Source: Actinomyces respiraculi (GTDB lineage Bacteria; Actinomycetota; Actinomycetes; Actinomycetales; Actinomycetaceae). From it: 64,000 bases of DNA. Of this stretch, positions 43,484 through 51,097 are shown piece after piece. The DNA is taken from assembly GCF_014595995.2 (NCBI RefSeq), contig NZ_CP063989.1, forward strand, positions 1,302,001 to 1,366,000, written 5' to 3'. Within the stretch, counting starts at the first letter, position 1. The number at the start of each line of letters is the position of its first letter. Made by a program: the position numbers and the translations under genes. The notes under the pieces are model-generated. The model saw only the letters and a program-made list of their open reading frames with translations, made no database searches and was not told where the DNA came from.

Positions 43484-44832
43484 CGGGCCCGGGCCGCCGG
43501 TGGCACGCGCTGTTGGTGTCGACGCGGTGGGCATGGACCGGGGATGGCGTTGACGCCCTGGCCCGGAGGCGCGCGATCATGCCGTACTCCTCCGGGCGGG
43601 TCGGGCGTGTGGGCTGGTCATGTCCGCGCCGTGGGCTCTCCTGGTGCCGGGGCGCGGTCGCGAGCAGGCCATGAGCCCGCCCTGCGCGCCGTGGGCTCTC
43701 CTGGTGCCAGGGGCGCGGTCGCCTCGTGCCCTGCTCCTGTCGCCGTGCGGGTGTGGACGGGCTCGGGCCGCCGGTCGTGCGCGCTGCCCGTGACCACACT
43801 GCGAACACGGGCGTCAGCTCCCCGATGGCACCCACAGGTCATGGCCCGACGTCATGGTCTTCGGGGCAGGGGCCTGGACAGCGCACGCCAAGCCCGTCCA
43901 TCTCGTTCCTCAGCCTTCCATCTCGTCCCTCGGCCTTCCATCTCGTTCGTTCACGCAACGAGATCAACGTGTGCGGAACGAGATCGACGTACGAGAAGCG
44001 AGATCAAGACCTGGACAACGAGATCGACGTGCCAGGAACGAGCCTCAGCCCTCCATCTCGTCCCTCTACCTTCCATCTCGTTCCTCAGCCCTCCATCTCG
44101 TTCGTTCACGCAACGAGATCAACGTGTGAGGAGCGAGGTCGACGTGCGAGGGACGAGAGCAGGACCTGGGCAACGAGGTCGACGCCGGTCCTCGTCGGGT
44201 CCTCCGGGCGCCGCGACCAGACGCGCCCATCCTGGCGCGTGCTCGTGGCCCCTCGGCGGGCGCGCGGCGCGCTGCCACCCTCCAGCTGCTCGGTGACAGT
44301 TCTGTGTCAGGACGTCGGTGACACCTGGGGTGTCTGCGTAGGTGACACGTCCGGGTGGCCTCGGGGGTGGTGTCCTCCGGCTTCCGGCCCACTGGGCCCG
44401 TGGCAGTCGCCGGCCTGGAGGCCCTGGTGCTGCCACCAGCTCGTCGTCCCACCGGGCTCGTACGGGCCCGGGCCGCCGCTCGCGCACCGCCGGTGTCCAC
44501 ACGGCGGACATCAACCGAGGCCGCCGTCGACACCCCAGCCCACAGGCGCGCGATCACGCCGTACTCCTCCCCGCGGGTCGAACACCCAGGCCGGTCATGT
44601 CCGCGCCGTAGACACCCGCGGGGCCGGGGCTCGGCCCCCTCGCGCCCGGACCCGGTCGTCTCGCAGGTGCGCACGGGCCCGGGCCGCCACTCGCGCACCG
44701 CCGGTGTCCACACGGCGGGCATGAACCGGGGATGCCGTTGACACCCCGGCCCACAGGCGCGCGATCACCCCGTTCTCCTCCCGGCGGGTCGAACACCCAG
44801 GCTGGTCATGTCCGCGCCGTGGACACTCCTGG
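43484..44832 (+). repeat. Three copies of a ~160-bp module inside the element
   Basis: Copies are at 43484-43644, 44461-44622 and 44676-44832. Each runs from ACGGGCCCGGGCCGCC through GGTGTC-AC-CGG to GGCGCGCGATCA, then a TACTCCTCC-like box and GGTCATGTCCGCGCCGT. A diverged relative lies in element B around 19847 (CGCGATCATGCCGTGTTCCT). The same stretch also holds a direct repeat of GCCGTGGGCTCTCCTGGTGC near 43629 and 43688. Confidence 0.75.
43900..44180. repeat. Palindromic array of ATCTCGTT / AACGAGAT units
   Basis: ATCTCGT(T/C) occurs at 43900, 43920, 43940, 44055, 44075 and 44095. The inverted unit AACGAGAT (one copy AGCGAGAT) occurs at 43957, 43977, 43997, 44017 and 44112, with AACGAGGT variants to 44179. 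Most are 20 bp apart. The block is itself a tandem duplication offset by 155 bp. Each half is a run of forward units followed by inverted units around GTTCACGC, so each can fold into a large cruciform. Confidence 0.85.
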
Positions 44833-45023
44833 ATCCAGAGCCCCACCTCCTCGCGGCCACCGGCACCCCAGAAGCGTCGAGACTCCGCTCAGACGGCCAA
44901 GGCCCTGACCGAACACACACCCAGCCCGAACCCGTCACCACATACATGTCCACCCACACCCCCAACCCCAAGCGTCACCAATGCCCTGACACAGAACCGT
45001 CACCGATGACCTGAGACACCACA

Positions 45024-45038
45024 GCCCCGTGCCTGCCG
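45024..45038 (+). repeat. Right target-site duplication of the 43 kb element
   Basis: This is the second copy of GCCCCGTGCCTGCCG, identical to 43277-43291 and in the same orientation, immediately outside the right inverted end. It overlaps nothing coding; the aminotransferase stop lies 3 bp further on. Confidence 0.85.
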
Positions 45039-45041
45039 CCC

Positions 45042-46217
45042 TCAGCGCAGCGAGGCCATAAATCCCGCCAGGCGATCCAGGCCCAGCGCGATCTCCTGTC
45101 GGCTTGCCGCATAGGACAGGCGCACGTGGGTGTCCGCCGTCGCCGCCCCGAAGTCGCGCCCCGGGGTCAGGGCCACATGCGCCTCCTCCAGCGCCCGCAC
45201 GCAGAAGTCCCAGGAGCTCAGCCCGCTCGCCGAGACATCGAAGTACACGTAGAAGGCGCCGTCGGGCTCCACCGGGACCTTCAGTCCCAGACGACCCAGC
45301 CCCTCCAGCGCCAGCCGACGGCGCTCGACCAGCTCCACCCTGCGCTCCTCGCAGGCCGCCAGGGCCTCGGGCGTGAAGCAGGCCAGTGCCGCGCGCTGCG
45401 TGTGCGCCGCGGCGCACAGGAAGAAATTCACCGCGAGGTTCTCCGCCGCCTCCACCAGGGACTCGGGCACCACCAGCCAGCCCAGCCGCCAGCCCGTCAT
45501 CGAGAAGAACTTCGAGAAGGAGGACACGACCAGCGCCTCGGGGTCGGTCTCCAGGACCGTGCGCGCGACGCGCCCGTCCTCATCCGGGTCGGCCAGCCCC
45601 AGGTAGATCTCGTCCACCACCCGCCAGGCGCCGCGCTCACGCGCCGAGGCGCAGATCTCCGCCAGCTCCCCGAAGGGGATGGACGTGCCCGTCGGGTTCG
45701 ACGGCGTCGCCATCTGCACGGCCGTGGTCGCAGGTGTCCAGGCCGCCTCCATGAGCGGGCGGCTGAGCTGGTAGCGCGAGGCCGGGTTTGAGGGCGCGAG
45801 CACCACCCGGCCACCGAAGGCCTCAACCAGCTCCCGGTTGCACGGGTAGCACGGGTCCGCCATGACGACGTCGTCACCCTCCTCCACTGTCAGCGCCGTC
45901 GCCAGGACCAGGGCGGCCGAGCCGCCCGCCGTGACAATCACCCGCCTCGGGTCCAGGTCCACGTGGTGACGCTGCCCGTACCAGTGCGCGATCGCCTCCC
46001 GCAGGGCCGGTAGGCCCGGTGCGGGCGTGTACGGCAGCGCCCGGCCGTCCATCACCTCACGCATGGCCTCGTGCACGCCCGGGGGAGCACCGAAGGAGGG
46101 CTCACCCAGGCTCAGCTTCGCCACGTCCCCGCCCGACGCCTCCAGGGCCTGCGCCCGGGCGCCGATAGTCATCGCGTGGAAGGGTTGGGCGGTCACGGCA
46201 CGCCGGGCGAGTTTCAT
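45042..46217 (-). CDS. PLP-dependent aminotransferase, class I/II
   Basis: 391 aa. Fold-type I aminotransferase with the PLP lysine in SSFSKFFSMTGWRLGW, the Asp in RVVDEIYLGL, and the substrate-binding NPTGT (ATPSNPTGTSIP) and final Arg in HVRLSYAAS. The N-terminus (ARRAVTAQPFHAMTIGARAQ) resembles aspartate and aromatic aminotransferases of the Arg-Phe type. The exact substrate is not readable. Start is ATG 46217, with TACGCT (46225-46230, minus strand) 7 nt upstream, so probably leaderless. The 43 kb element inserted within a few bases after the stop, removing any native terminator. Confidence 0.93.
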   Translation of the reverse strand: MKLARRAVTAQPFHAMTIGARAQALEASGGDVAKLSLGEPSFGAPPGVHEAMREVMDGRALPYTPAPGLPALREAIAHWYGQRHHVDLDPRRVIVTAGGSAALVLATALTVEEGDDVVMADPCYPCNRELVEAFGGRVVLAPSNPASRYQLSRPLMEAAWTPATTAVQMATPSNPTGTSIPFGELAEICASARERGAWRVVDEIYLGLADPDEDGRVARTVLETDPEALVVSSFSKFFSMTGWRLGWLVVPESLVEAAENLAVNFFLCAAAHTQRAALACFTPEALAACEERRVELVERRRLALEGLGRLGLKVPVEPDGAFYVYFDVSASGLSSWDFCVRALEEAHVALTPGRDFGAATADTHVRLSYAASRQEIALGLDRLAGFMASLR

Positions 46218-46332
46218 GGCGTGCAGCGTAGGTCGGGCTCCCAGCCCCTGTCCGCAGGGGCCGTCTGGTGGACCCGGGTGCAGCACCCACGCGGTAGTCT
46301 GTGCTGCGCCGACGGCGACCGCCGCCGCACCC

Positions 46333-46423
46333 GCCCCCATAGCTCAGTGGTTAGAGCAGCGAGCTTATACCTCGTCCGTGCCTGATAAGCACATGGTCCT
46401 GGGTTCGAGTCCCAGTGGGGGTA
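46333..46423 (+). tRNA. tRNA-Ile (anticodon UAU) with an 18-nt variable-loop insertion
   Basis: Cloverleaf: acceptor GCCCCCA/TGGGGGT (first pair G-U), D-arm GCTCAGTGGTTAGAGC, anticodon stem GCGAG/CTCGT with loop CTTATAC (TAT at 46366-46368), T-arm CTGGGTTCGAGTCCCAG, discriminator A, no encoded CCA. The variable region is 23 nt (46376-46398). Taking out 46377-46394, which folds as GTGC-CTGATAA-GCAC, leaves a normal 5-nt CGGTC loop and a 73-nt tRNA. The D-arm is class I, so this is not a Ser/Leu/Tyr tRNA. It should read AUA. A TAGTCT element (46295-46300) may be its promoter. Confidence 0.85.
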
Positions 46424-46445
46424 CGAGCCCCCGCTGACCCGGGGT

Positions 46446-46504
46446 CCCAGCCCCTGGTCTTCCGGGGGTGCCCAGCCCCTGGTCTTCTGGGGGTGCCCAG
46501 CCCC
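46446..46504 (+). repeat. 25-bp tandem repeat between tRNA-Ile and tRNA-Leu
   Basis: The units 46446-46470 and 46471-46495 differ at one base. A third partial unit (CCCAGCCCC, 46496-46504) runs into the tRNA-Leu acceptor stem. The unit contains CCCCTGG/CCGGGGG-like arms and may act as a weak terminator or processing spacer. Confidence 0.8.
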
Positions 46505-46584
46505 CGTGGCGAAATCGGTAGACGCAGCGGCCTTAAAAGCCGAGACCTTAGGGTGTACGGGTTCGAGCCCCGTCGGGGGTACCA
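46500..46584 (+). tRNA. tRNA-Leu (anticodon UAA)
   Basis: 85-nt class II tRNA: acceptor GCCCCCG/CGGGGGT, D-arm with TGGCGAAATCGGTAGACGC, anticodon loop CTTAAAA with TAA, a long variable arm (GAGACCTTAGGGTGTA region), T-arm CGGGTTCGAGCCCCG, discriminator A and encoded CCA (46582-46584). It reads UUA/UUG. Confidence 0.96.
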
Positions 46585-46643
46585 CTGGCGGTCAGGCGCG
46601 CCCAGGCGGCCCCCGGGCGCACCGGCCCCGATAGCCTGAGGCC

Positions 46644-47498
46644 ATGAGCACCACCGCCCCCAGTGAGTCGGCACCCCTCACCGTCGCCGCCGTCGTCGAG
46701 ATCCTCCGCCAGGCCGCACCGCCCGAGCTCGCCGAATCCTGGGACTCCAACCAGCTCATCTGCGGCGACCCCGCCGACGTCGTGCACACCGTCCTGCTCG
46801 CCGTCGACCCCCTGCCGGCCGTCATCGACGAGGCCATCAGCACCGGCGTCGAGATGGTCATCACGCACCACCCCCTCTTCCTGCGCGGCACCGACCACGT
46901 CAGCGCCACCACTGCCAAGGGACGCAGCGTCCACCGCCTCATCCGCGCCGGCATCGCGCTGGCCAACGCCCACACCACGTGGGACTGCGCGGCCGGCGGC
47001 AACGCCGACGCCCTGGCCGCAGCCGTCGGCCTGACCAGCACCACCGTCCTGTCCCCGTCCAGCGCCGACCCCTCCCTCGGCATCGGCCGCGTCGGGCACC
47101 TGCCACAGCCCATGACCCTGCGTGCCCTGGCCGAGCGCGTCGCCACAGCCCTGCCCGACTCGGCCCCCGGCCTGCTCGTCGGTGGCGACCCGGAGGCCGA
47201 GGTCAGCTTTGTCGCCGTCTCCGGCGGCTCCGGCGACTCCCTCCTCGACGCCGCCCGCCAGGCGAGGGCCGACGTCTTTCTCACCGCCGACCTGCGCCAC
47301 CACCCGGCCACCGACCACCTGGCCGACGGGCGCCCCTACCTGCTGTGCGGCACCCACTGGGCCACCGAGTGGCTGGGCCTGGACGCCCTGGCCGCCCGGC
47401 TCGAGGCCGGGGCCGCACAGCGGGGACGTACACTCACCACGCGGGTCTCGACGGTCGTCACCGATCCCTGGACCCTGCGCCTGAGCACCGGCTCCTAG
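46644..47498 (+). CDS. Nif3-like dinuclear metal centre protein
   Basis: 284 aa, PF01784 family. Motifs for the two-metal site: VEILRQAAPPELAESWDSNQ, VITHHPLFLRGTDHVSATT (metal His pair), ANAHTTWDCAAGGNADALAA and, near the C-terminus, DVFLTADLRHHPATDHL and LLCGTHWATEW. Its biochemical role is unsettled; it has been suggested to be a hydrolase of GTP or small molecules. Start is ATG 46644, with TAGCCT 6 nt upstream, so leaderless. The zinc-ribbon-type coiled-coil gene follows after 48 bp, the same pair as in mycobacteria. Confidence 0.94.
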   Translation: MSTTAPSESAPLTVAAVVEILRQAAPPELAESWDSNQLICGDPADVVHTVLLAVDPLPAVIDEAISTGVEMVITHHPLFLRGTDHVSATTAKGRSVHRLIRAGIALANAHTTWDCAAGGNADALAAAVGLTSTTVLSPSSADPSLGIGRVGHLPQPMTLRALAERVATALPDSAPGLLVGGDPEAEVSFVAVSGGSGDSLLDAARQARADVFLTADLRHHPATDHLADGRPYLLCGTHWATEWLGLDALAARLEAGAAQRGRTLTTRVSTVVTDPWTLRLSTGS

Positions 47499-47546
47499 GA
47501 CGTCGGCCCGCCCAGACCCTCCCCACCCGTCGACGAAGGACACCCC

Positions 47547-48278
47547 GTGACGAGCGCTTCCCTCAGCGACCAGCGACTGCTCATCGACCTCCAGCAGCTG
47601 GACTCCCAGCTCGCCAGGCTCGTCCACGAGCGCCATGACCTGCCGGTGCTCGCACGCATCGAGGCCACCGTGGGTGAGCTGAAGGCCAACAAGCGTGACG
47701 CCGTCGTCGCCGCAGCCTCCCTCGCTGAGGCCAAGCGTGAGGCCACTCATGCCGATGACGAGGTCGCCAAGGTCGTGCACCGGGCCGCCGCCCTGCGCGA
47801 GCTCCTGTCCTCCGGCGCCGCCGGCGCCCGTGACCTGACCGCCATCCAGGGCGAGATCGACCAGCTCGGACGCCGCCAGGGGGACCTCGAGGAGGCCCAG
47901 TTCGCCGCCATGGAGGCCCTCGAGCGCGCCCAGGCCGAGGTCGACCGGCTCGCCCAGTCCGAGCAGGAGGTGCGTGCCGCCGGGCGCGAGCTCACCGCCG
48001 AGCGCGACGCGGAGTTCGCCCGCATCGACGCCGAGCTCCGGGACACCCAGAGCCGCCGCGACGCCCTGGCCTCCGCCATCCCGGCCGACCTCCTGGCCGA
48101 GTACGACGACGTGCGCCGCGCCACCGGTGGCCTGGGGGCCGTCGCGCTCTACGGGCGCCGCGTGGAGGGCAACGTCGAGATCAGCCCCCAGGAGCACGCC
48201 CGCATCGCCGCCGCCCCCCAGGACCAGGTGATCCACGCCGAGGACAACGACGTCATCCTCGTGCGCATGGAGGACTGA
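47547..48278 (+). CDS. Coiled-coil protein of the C4 zinc-ribbon family without its cysteines
   Basis: 243 aa. Residues 10-175 are almost entirely heptad-patterned helix (DLQQLDSQLARLVHERHDLP to LTAERDAEFARIDAELRDTQ). The C-terminal domain aligns with the zinc-ribbon of relatives by GLGAVALYGRRVEGNVEISP and VIHAEDNDVILVRM. The four zinc cysteines usual at EGC-C and RC-C positions are replaced (Val, Asn, His, Asn), and the protein has no cysteine at all. Family members are encoded next to Nif3 in actinobacteria and have been proposed to act as adaptors. Metal binding is not expected here. The start follows GACGAAGGACACCCC. Confidence 0.85.
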   Translation: MTSASLSDQRLLIDLQQLDSQLARLVHERHDLPVLARIEATVGELKANKRDAVVAAASLAEAKREATHADDEVAKVVHRAAALRELLSSGAAGARDLTAIQGEIDQLGRRQGDLEEAQFAAMEALERAQAEVDRLAQSEQEVRAAGRELTAERDAEFARIDAELRDTQSRRDALASAIPADLLAEYDDVRRATGGLGAVALYGRRVEGNVEISPQEHARIAAAPQDQVIHAEDNDVILVRMED

Positions 48279-48314
48279 GACCGGCCGGCACTGCCGCTCA
48301 GCGCGGAACCCGGC

Positions 48315-49130
48315 TCAGCGTGCGGCCCCGGCCAGCACGAGCACGAGGTCACGTCGGCCCGCCCGGTCCGCCAGCCCCAGCTCCGCACCGCGCACCGCCT
48401 CAAGGCCCCCGGCCACCCGCACGACCGCCTCGACGTCGTCATCCGGTGAGAGTGTGCCCGCAGCCAGCGCCCGCACGAGCGCGCCTGTGAGCAGGCCCCG
48501 CGTGTGCTTGACGTGATGGGAGACCGCCGAGCGGGAGCCGTCCGCGCGCTCGACTACGACCGAGACCCGCAGCAGCGTCGCCGTACGGGCGGGCGTCGGC
48601 TGCCAGGCGGGGGAGTAGGCCCCGGAACGGCAGTCGACGACGATCCCGTCCCCGGCAAGCCCTTCGAGCACCGGGGTGAGCCACGGTCGCCAGAAGGACG
48701 CCAGGCGGCCCGGTCCCTCCAAGGACGTGGCCATGGACAGCCGGTGGTCGGGCACCGAGTCGGTCGCGCGCAGCGCGCCCCACACCCCGGACATGATGAC
48801 GACGTGCCCGCCCAGCACCCGGCGGGTGGCCGGGTCCGCCCCCAGCAGCGCCATACCCGCCGCGTCATAGAGCACACCGGTGAACAGCGCGTGGGCCGGG
48901 GCGCAGGCCGCCTGCTCAAGCACGAGGTTGAGCGCCACGTCACCGGCGCTGCGCGGCCCCAGCCCCAGCAGCGAGGAGGCGTCGCTACGGGCGCTGACGC
49001 GTGCGAGCGCGGACATCACCTCGCGCCTGGGGTCGCTGAGCGCCTCGGCGCCCAGCAGGGAGGCCAGGTCGAGGGTGGGACCTGAGACGGGCGAGGTCTT
49101 GCCCTCTGAGGGCGGCAGGAGGATGAGCAC
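48315..49130 (-). CDS. yaaA: YaaA-family (UPF0246) peroxide-stress protein
   Basis: 271 aa. The family hallmark MLILLPPSEGKTSP opens the protein. FTGVLYDAAGMALL, VVIMSGVWGALRATDSVPDH and HHVKHTRGLLTGAL follow in the expected order. E. coli YaaA limits intracellular iron during peroxide stress, and DNA binding has been reported for the fold. Start is GTG 49130, 6 nt from TAGAGT (49137-49142, minus strand), so leaderless. It is divergent from rnpB, convergent with the coiled-coil gene. Confidence 0.9.
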   Translation of the reverse strand: MLILLPPSEGKTSPVSGPTLDLASLLGAEALSDPRREVMSALARVSARSDASSLLGLGPRSAGDVALNLVLEQAACAPAHALFTGVLYDAAGMALLGADPATRRVLGGHVVIMSGVWGALRATDSVPDHRLSMATSLEGPGRLASFWRPWLTPVLEGLAGDGIVVDCRSGAYSPAWQPTPARTATLLRVSVVVERADGSRSAVSHHVKHTRGLLTGALVRALAAGTLSPDDDVEAVVRVAGGLEAVRGAELGLADRAGRRDLVLVLAGAAR

Positions 49131-49160
49131 GGGGGCACTCTACGGGCCCACGCCGTCGGG

Positions 49161-49166
49161 TACAGT
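49161..49166 (+). promoter_or_regulatory. -10 element of the RNase P RNA gene
   Basis: TACAGT lies 7-8 nt before the start of the P1 helix of the RNA. No clear -35 box is seen, and the region is shared with the divergent yaaA promoter. Confidence 0.5.
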
Positions 49167-49173
49167 TCCTCAC

Positions 49174-49560
49174 GCGGACGAGCCGACCGGGCGGCCGCGG
49201 TACCGGGGTTCGCTCCGGATCGAGGAACGTCCGGGCTCCACAGAGCAGGGCGGTGGCTAACGGCCACCCGGGGTGACCCGCGGGAACAGTGCCACAGAGA
49301 GTAGACAGCCGACGGGGCTACCCGCCGGTGATGGTGAAAGGGTGGGGTAAGAGCCCACCAGCGCCCCGGGTGACTGGGGCGGCTAGGCAAACCCCGCCCG
49401 GAGCAAGACCGCACAGCTGACGCTTGAGGGCTGCTCGTCCGAGTCAGCGGGTAGGTCGCGTGAGCCCACCGGTAACGGTGGGCCAAGATGGATGGTCGCC
49501 ACCGTCGCACCGGTAACGGGCGGCGGCAACAGAACCCGGCGTACAGGTCGGCTCGTTCCG
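49174..49560 (+). ncRNA. rnpB: RNase P RNA (type A)
   Basis: Catalytic RNA that matures tRNA 5' ends. P1 pairs GACGAGCCGACC (49177-49188) with GGTCGGCTCGTT at the 3' end (about 49546-49557). The conserved core is present: GAGGAACGTCCGGGCTCC with ACAGAGCAGGG (P4 and CR-I), then ACGGCCACCCGGGGTGACCC, GTGCCACAGAGAG, TGGTGAAAGGGTGG, GGCAAACCCC and, at the 3' side, ACAGAACCCGGCGTACAGGT. Length of about 385 nt is normal. It is followed by a strong terminator at 49597-49637. Confidence 0.95.
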
Positions 49561-49596
49561 CCTCGCGTCAGTACAACTAGTACAACTCAGTACAAC

Positions 49597-49637
49597 GGGC
49601 GGCGGCCCCCACCCTCAAGGTGTGGGGGCCGCCGCCC
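49597..49637. terminator. Bidirectional terminator after rnpB
   Basis: GGGCGGCGGCCCCCAC (49597-49612) pairs perfectly with GTGGGGGCCGCCGCCC (49622-49637), a 16-bp stem with 9-nt loop. Upstream, GTACAACT is repeated three times (49571-49596), which I cannot explain. Confidence 0.85.
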
Positions 49638-49686
49638 ATGGCGTCAGTGCGCGCTCAGGCGTTCACTGTCACAACTAGTCACACTG

Positions 49687-50952
49687 TCACAGCTCGGCCA
49701 TCCAGTACTCGTCCTTGTAGTTGTACGAGATGGCGAAGGCACCGGAGTTGGCGTACTCAGCCGGGATGATGAAGGTGACGTAACCGCTCACGGAGCCGCC
49801 GTCGTAGGGCGCCGACTGGGAGAGCAGCTCGTCGGAGGGGACGATGAACTCCTGGGTGAAGCTGTTGCCGTCATGCACGTACTTGATGTTCAGCGAGTAC
49901 AGGTTGGCCTGTCCCTCGCCGTGGTAGGTGACCGTCACGGGCAGGCGCATATAGACCTTGCCCTCGCCCGGCTCGACGAAGCCGTGCTGCCAGCCGGCGC
50001 GCACCTGCTCGGTGCCGTCCCACACGACGTCGCCGAAGGCGAGGTCGACCGTGGCGTTCGGGTCGTTGGAGTACTCGGAGGCCTTGAGTGTCAGGGTCTG
50101 GGTGGCCAGGTCACCGGGGCACTTCTGCGAGGTTCCCTGCTGGCAGTTGCCAGAGTTACCGGAGCCGCCGGAGGAACCCGACGTCGCGGAGGGGCGGGCA
50201 TCGTCGGTGGGCTTGGACGCGGGGTCCGAGCCTCCGTTCCCGGAAGGCTGCGGCGCGGGATCGTCCTGCTGGCTCGTCTGGGCCGCAGTGGGCTTGGGGT
50301 CGTCGTCCTTGCCACCGGTCAGTGCCAGGACGAGGCCGCCGACGAGGGCGAGGACGGCCACGACGATGATCGCCCAGAACCACCACTTCTTCGTCACCGG
50401 CGTCGAGCCGGGGCCCTGCTGCTGGTTGATGTCGAGCGGCTGCCAGGACCCGGTCTGAGGCTGAGCGCCGAAGCCCTGCGGGGCCGGACCCGGCTGGTAG
50501 GGCGTGGGGGACTGCGCGTAGTTCATGTTCGCGGCGTAGGGGCTCGACGTCGGCGCGGAGGCCGCCATTGGAGCAGAGCCGCCCGTCACCGGGGGCTGGA
50601 AGCTCGGCTGAACCGCCGCACCCATGGGCGCCGCCGTCGGCTGGAAGCTCGTCTGGTCGGGGCCGGAGGCGGCCATCGGGGCGGAGTAGTCGGCCGCCGA
50701 GGGAGCCGAGACCGGCCGACCGGTCGGGTCAGCCACCGGGGCGCTGCTCGTGGACACGGCCTGGGTCGGTGCCCACGCGGGGTCGCTGGCCGAGGGGACC
50801 GCCGGCGCCGAGGGCACAGAGGCGTCGTCGACCCACAGCTGCCAACCCTCCGGGGCGGGGCCCCAGGCGGGGTCGGGCTGCCACCCTGCCGGGGGCACAA
50901 AGCCCTCCGGAGGAGCGGGCCAGTTCGGCGGGGGGTTGAAGCGCAGGGACAT
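49687..50952 (-). CDS. Membrane-anchored protein with Pro/Trp-rich cytoplasmic domain
   Basis: 421 aa, family not recognised with certainty. Layout: residues 5-38 carry PPxGW/PxxGW-type repeats (PPPNWPAPPEGFVPPAGWQP, GPAPEGWQLW), like DUF2510-type actinobacterial proteins. A long Ala/Pro/Ser-rich region with PSFQP and APM repeats follows (40-180), then one membrane helix (about 188-210, WWFWAIIVVAVLALVGGLVL). After it comes a Ser/Gly/Asp linker (213-260) and an extracellular beta-rich domain (about 275-421) with two cysteines (NCQQ, KCPG). Start choice: the second ATG (50952) has GGAGG with 6-nt spacing, while the first (50958) would abut the ribosome site directly. Confidence 0.8.
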   Translation of the reverse strand: MSLRFNPPPNWPAPPEGFVPPAGWQPDPAWGPAPEGWQLWVDDASVPSAPAVPSASDPAWAPTQAVSTSSAPVADPTGRPVSAPSAADYSAPMAASGPDQTSFQPTAAPMGAAVQPSFQPPVTGGSAPMAASAPTSSPYAANMNYAQSPTPYQPGPAPQGFGAQPQTGSWQPLDINQQQGPGSTPVTKKWWFWAIIVVAVLALVGGLVLALTGGKDDDPKPTAAQTSQQDDPAPQPSGNGGSDPASKPTDDARPSATSGSSGGSGNSGNCQQGTSQKCPGDLATQTLTLKASEYSNDPNATVDLAFGDVVWDGTEQVRAGWQHGFVEPGEGKVYMRLPVTVTYHGEGQANLYSLNIKYVHDGNSFTQEFIVPSDELLSQSAPYDGGSVSGYVTFIIPAEYANSGAFAISYNYKDEYWMAEL

Positions 50953-51097
50953 AGGCATCCTCCGGGTGTGTGAAGGGACGAGGGACGACGCGTGGTCGTG
51001 CTGAGGGCAATCTACATCGGGGCCGGGCGCGGGCGGGAGTCCGACCGGGCCCGGCGGCAGGGGAGTGCTACCCGGCGGCGGTCTGCCGGTGCCTGCG

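Larger units (their letters stand above)
43292..45023. mobile_element. 1732-bp non-coding transposon-like element with TIRs and TSD
   Basis: The whole gene-free gap from tRNA-Val to the aminotransferase is filled by one element. The ends TGTGATGTCTCAGGACATTG (43292 on) and, inverted, TGTGGTGTCTCAGGTCATCG (45023 back) agree at 45 of the first 50 positions. A 15-bp direct repeat flanks them. TGT ends and long target duplications recall IS481-family elements, but no transposase is encoded. Open frames inside are short, Arg/Pro/Gly-rich and without domains. Inside are a palindromic ATCTCGTT array (43900-44180) and three copies of a roughly 160-bp module. This is probably a non-autonomous element moved by a transposase in trans. 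Confidence 0.8.

Noticed and set aside
43900..44180. CRISPR array
   Set aside because: Units are 8-12 bp, come in both orientations and have no unique spacers of constant length. No cas genes are present.
43326..44846. Several Arg/Pro/Thr-rich frames inside the 43 kb element
   Set aside because: They look alike only because the DNA modules repeat. Copies differ without codon-level conservation and have no starts with ribosome sites.
46333..46423. tRNA-Ser, tRNA-Leu or selenocysteine tRNA because of the long variable arm
   Set aside because: The D-arm is class I, the anticodon is UAU, the acceptor is 7 bp and the T-stem 5 bp. Removal of 18 nt gives a regular class I tRNA.
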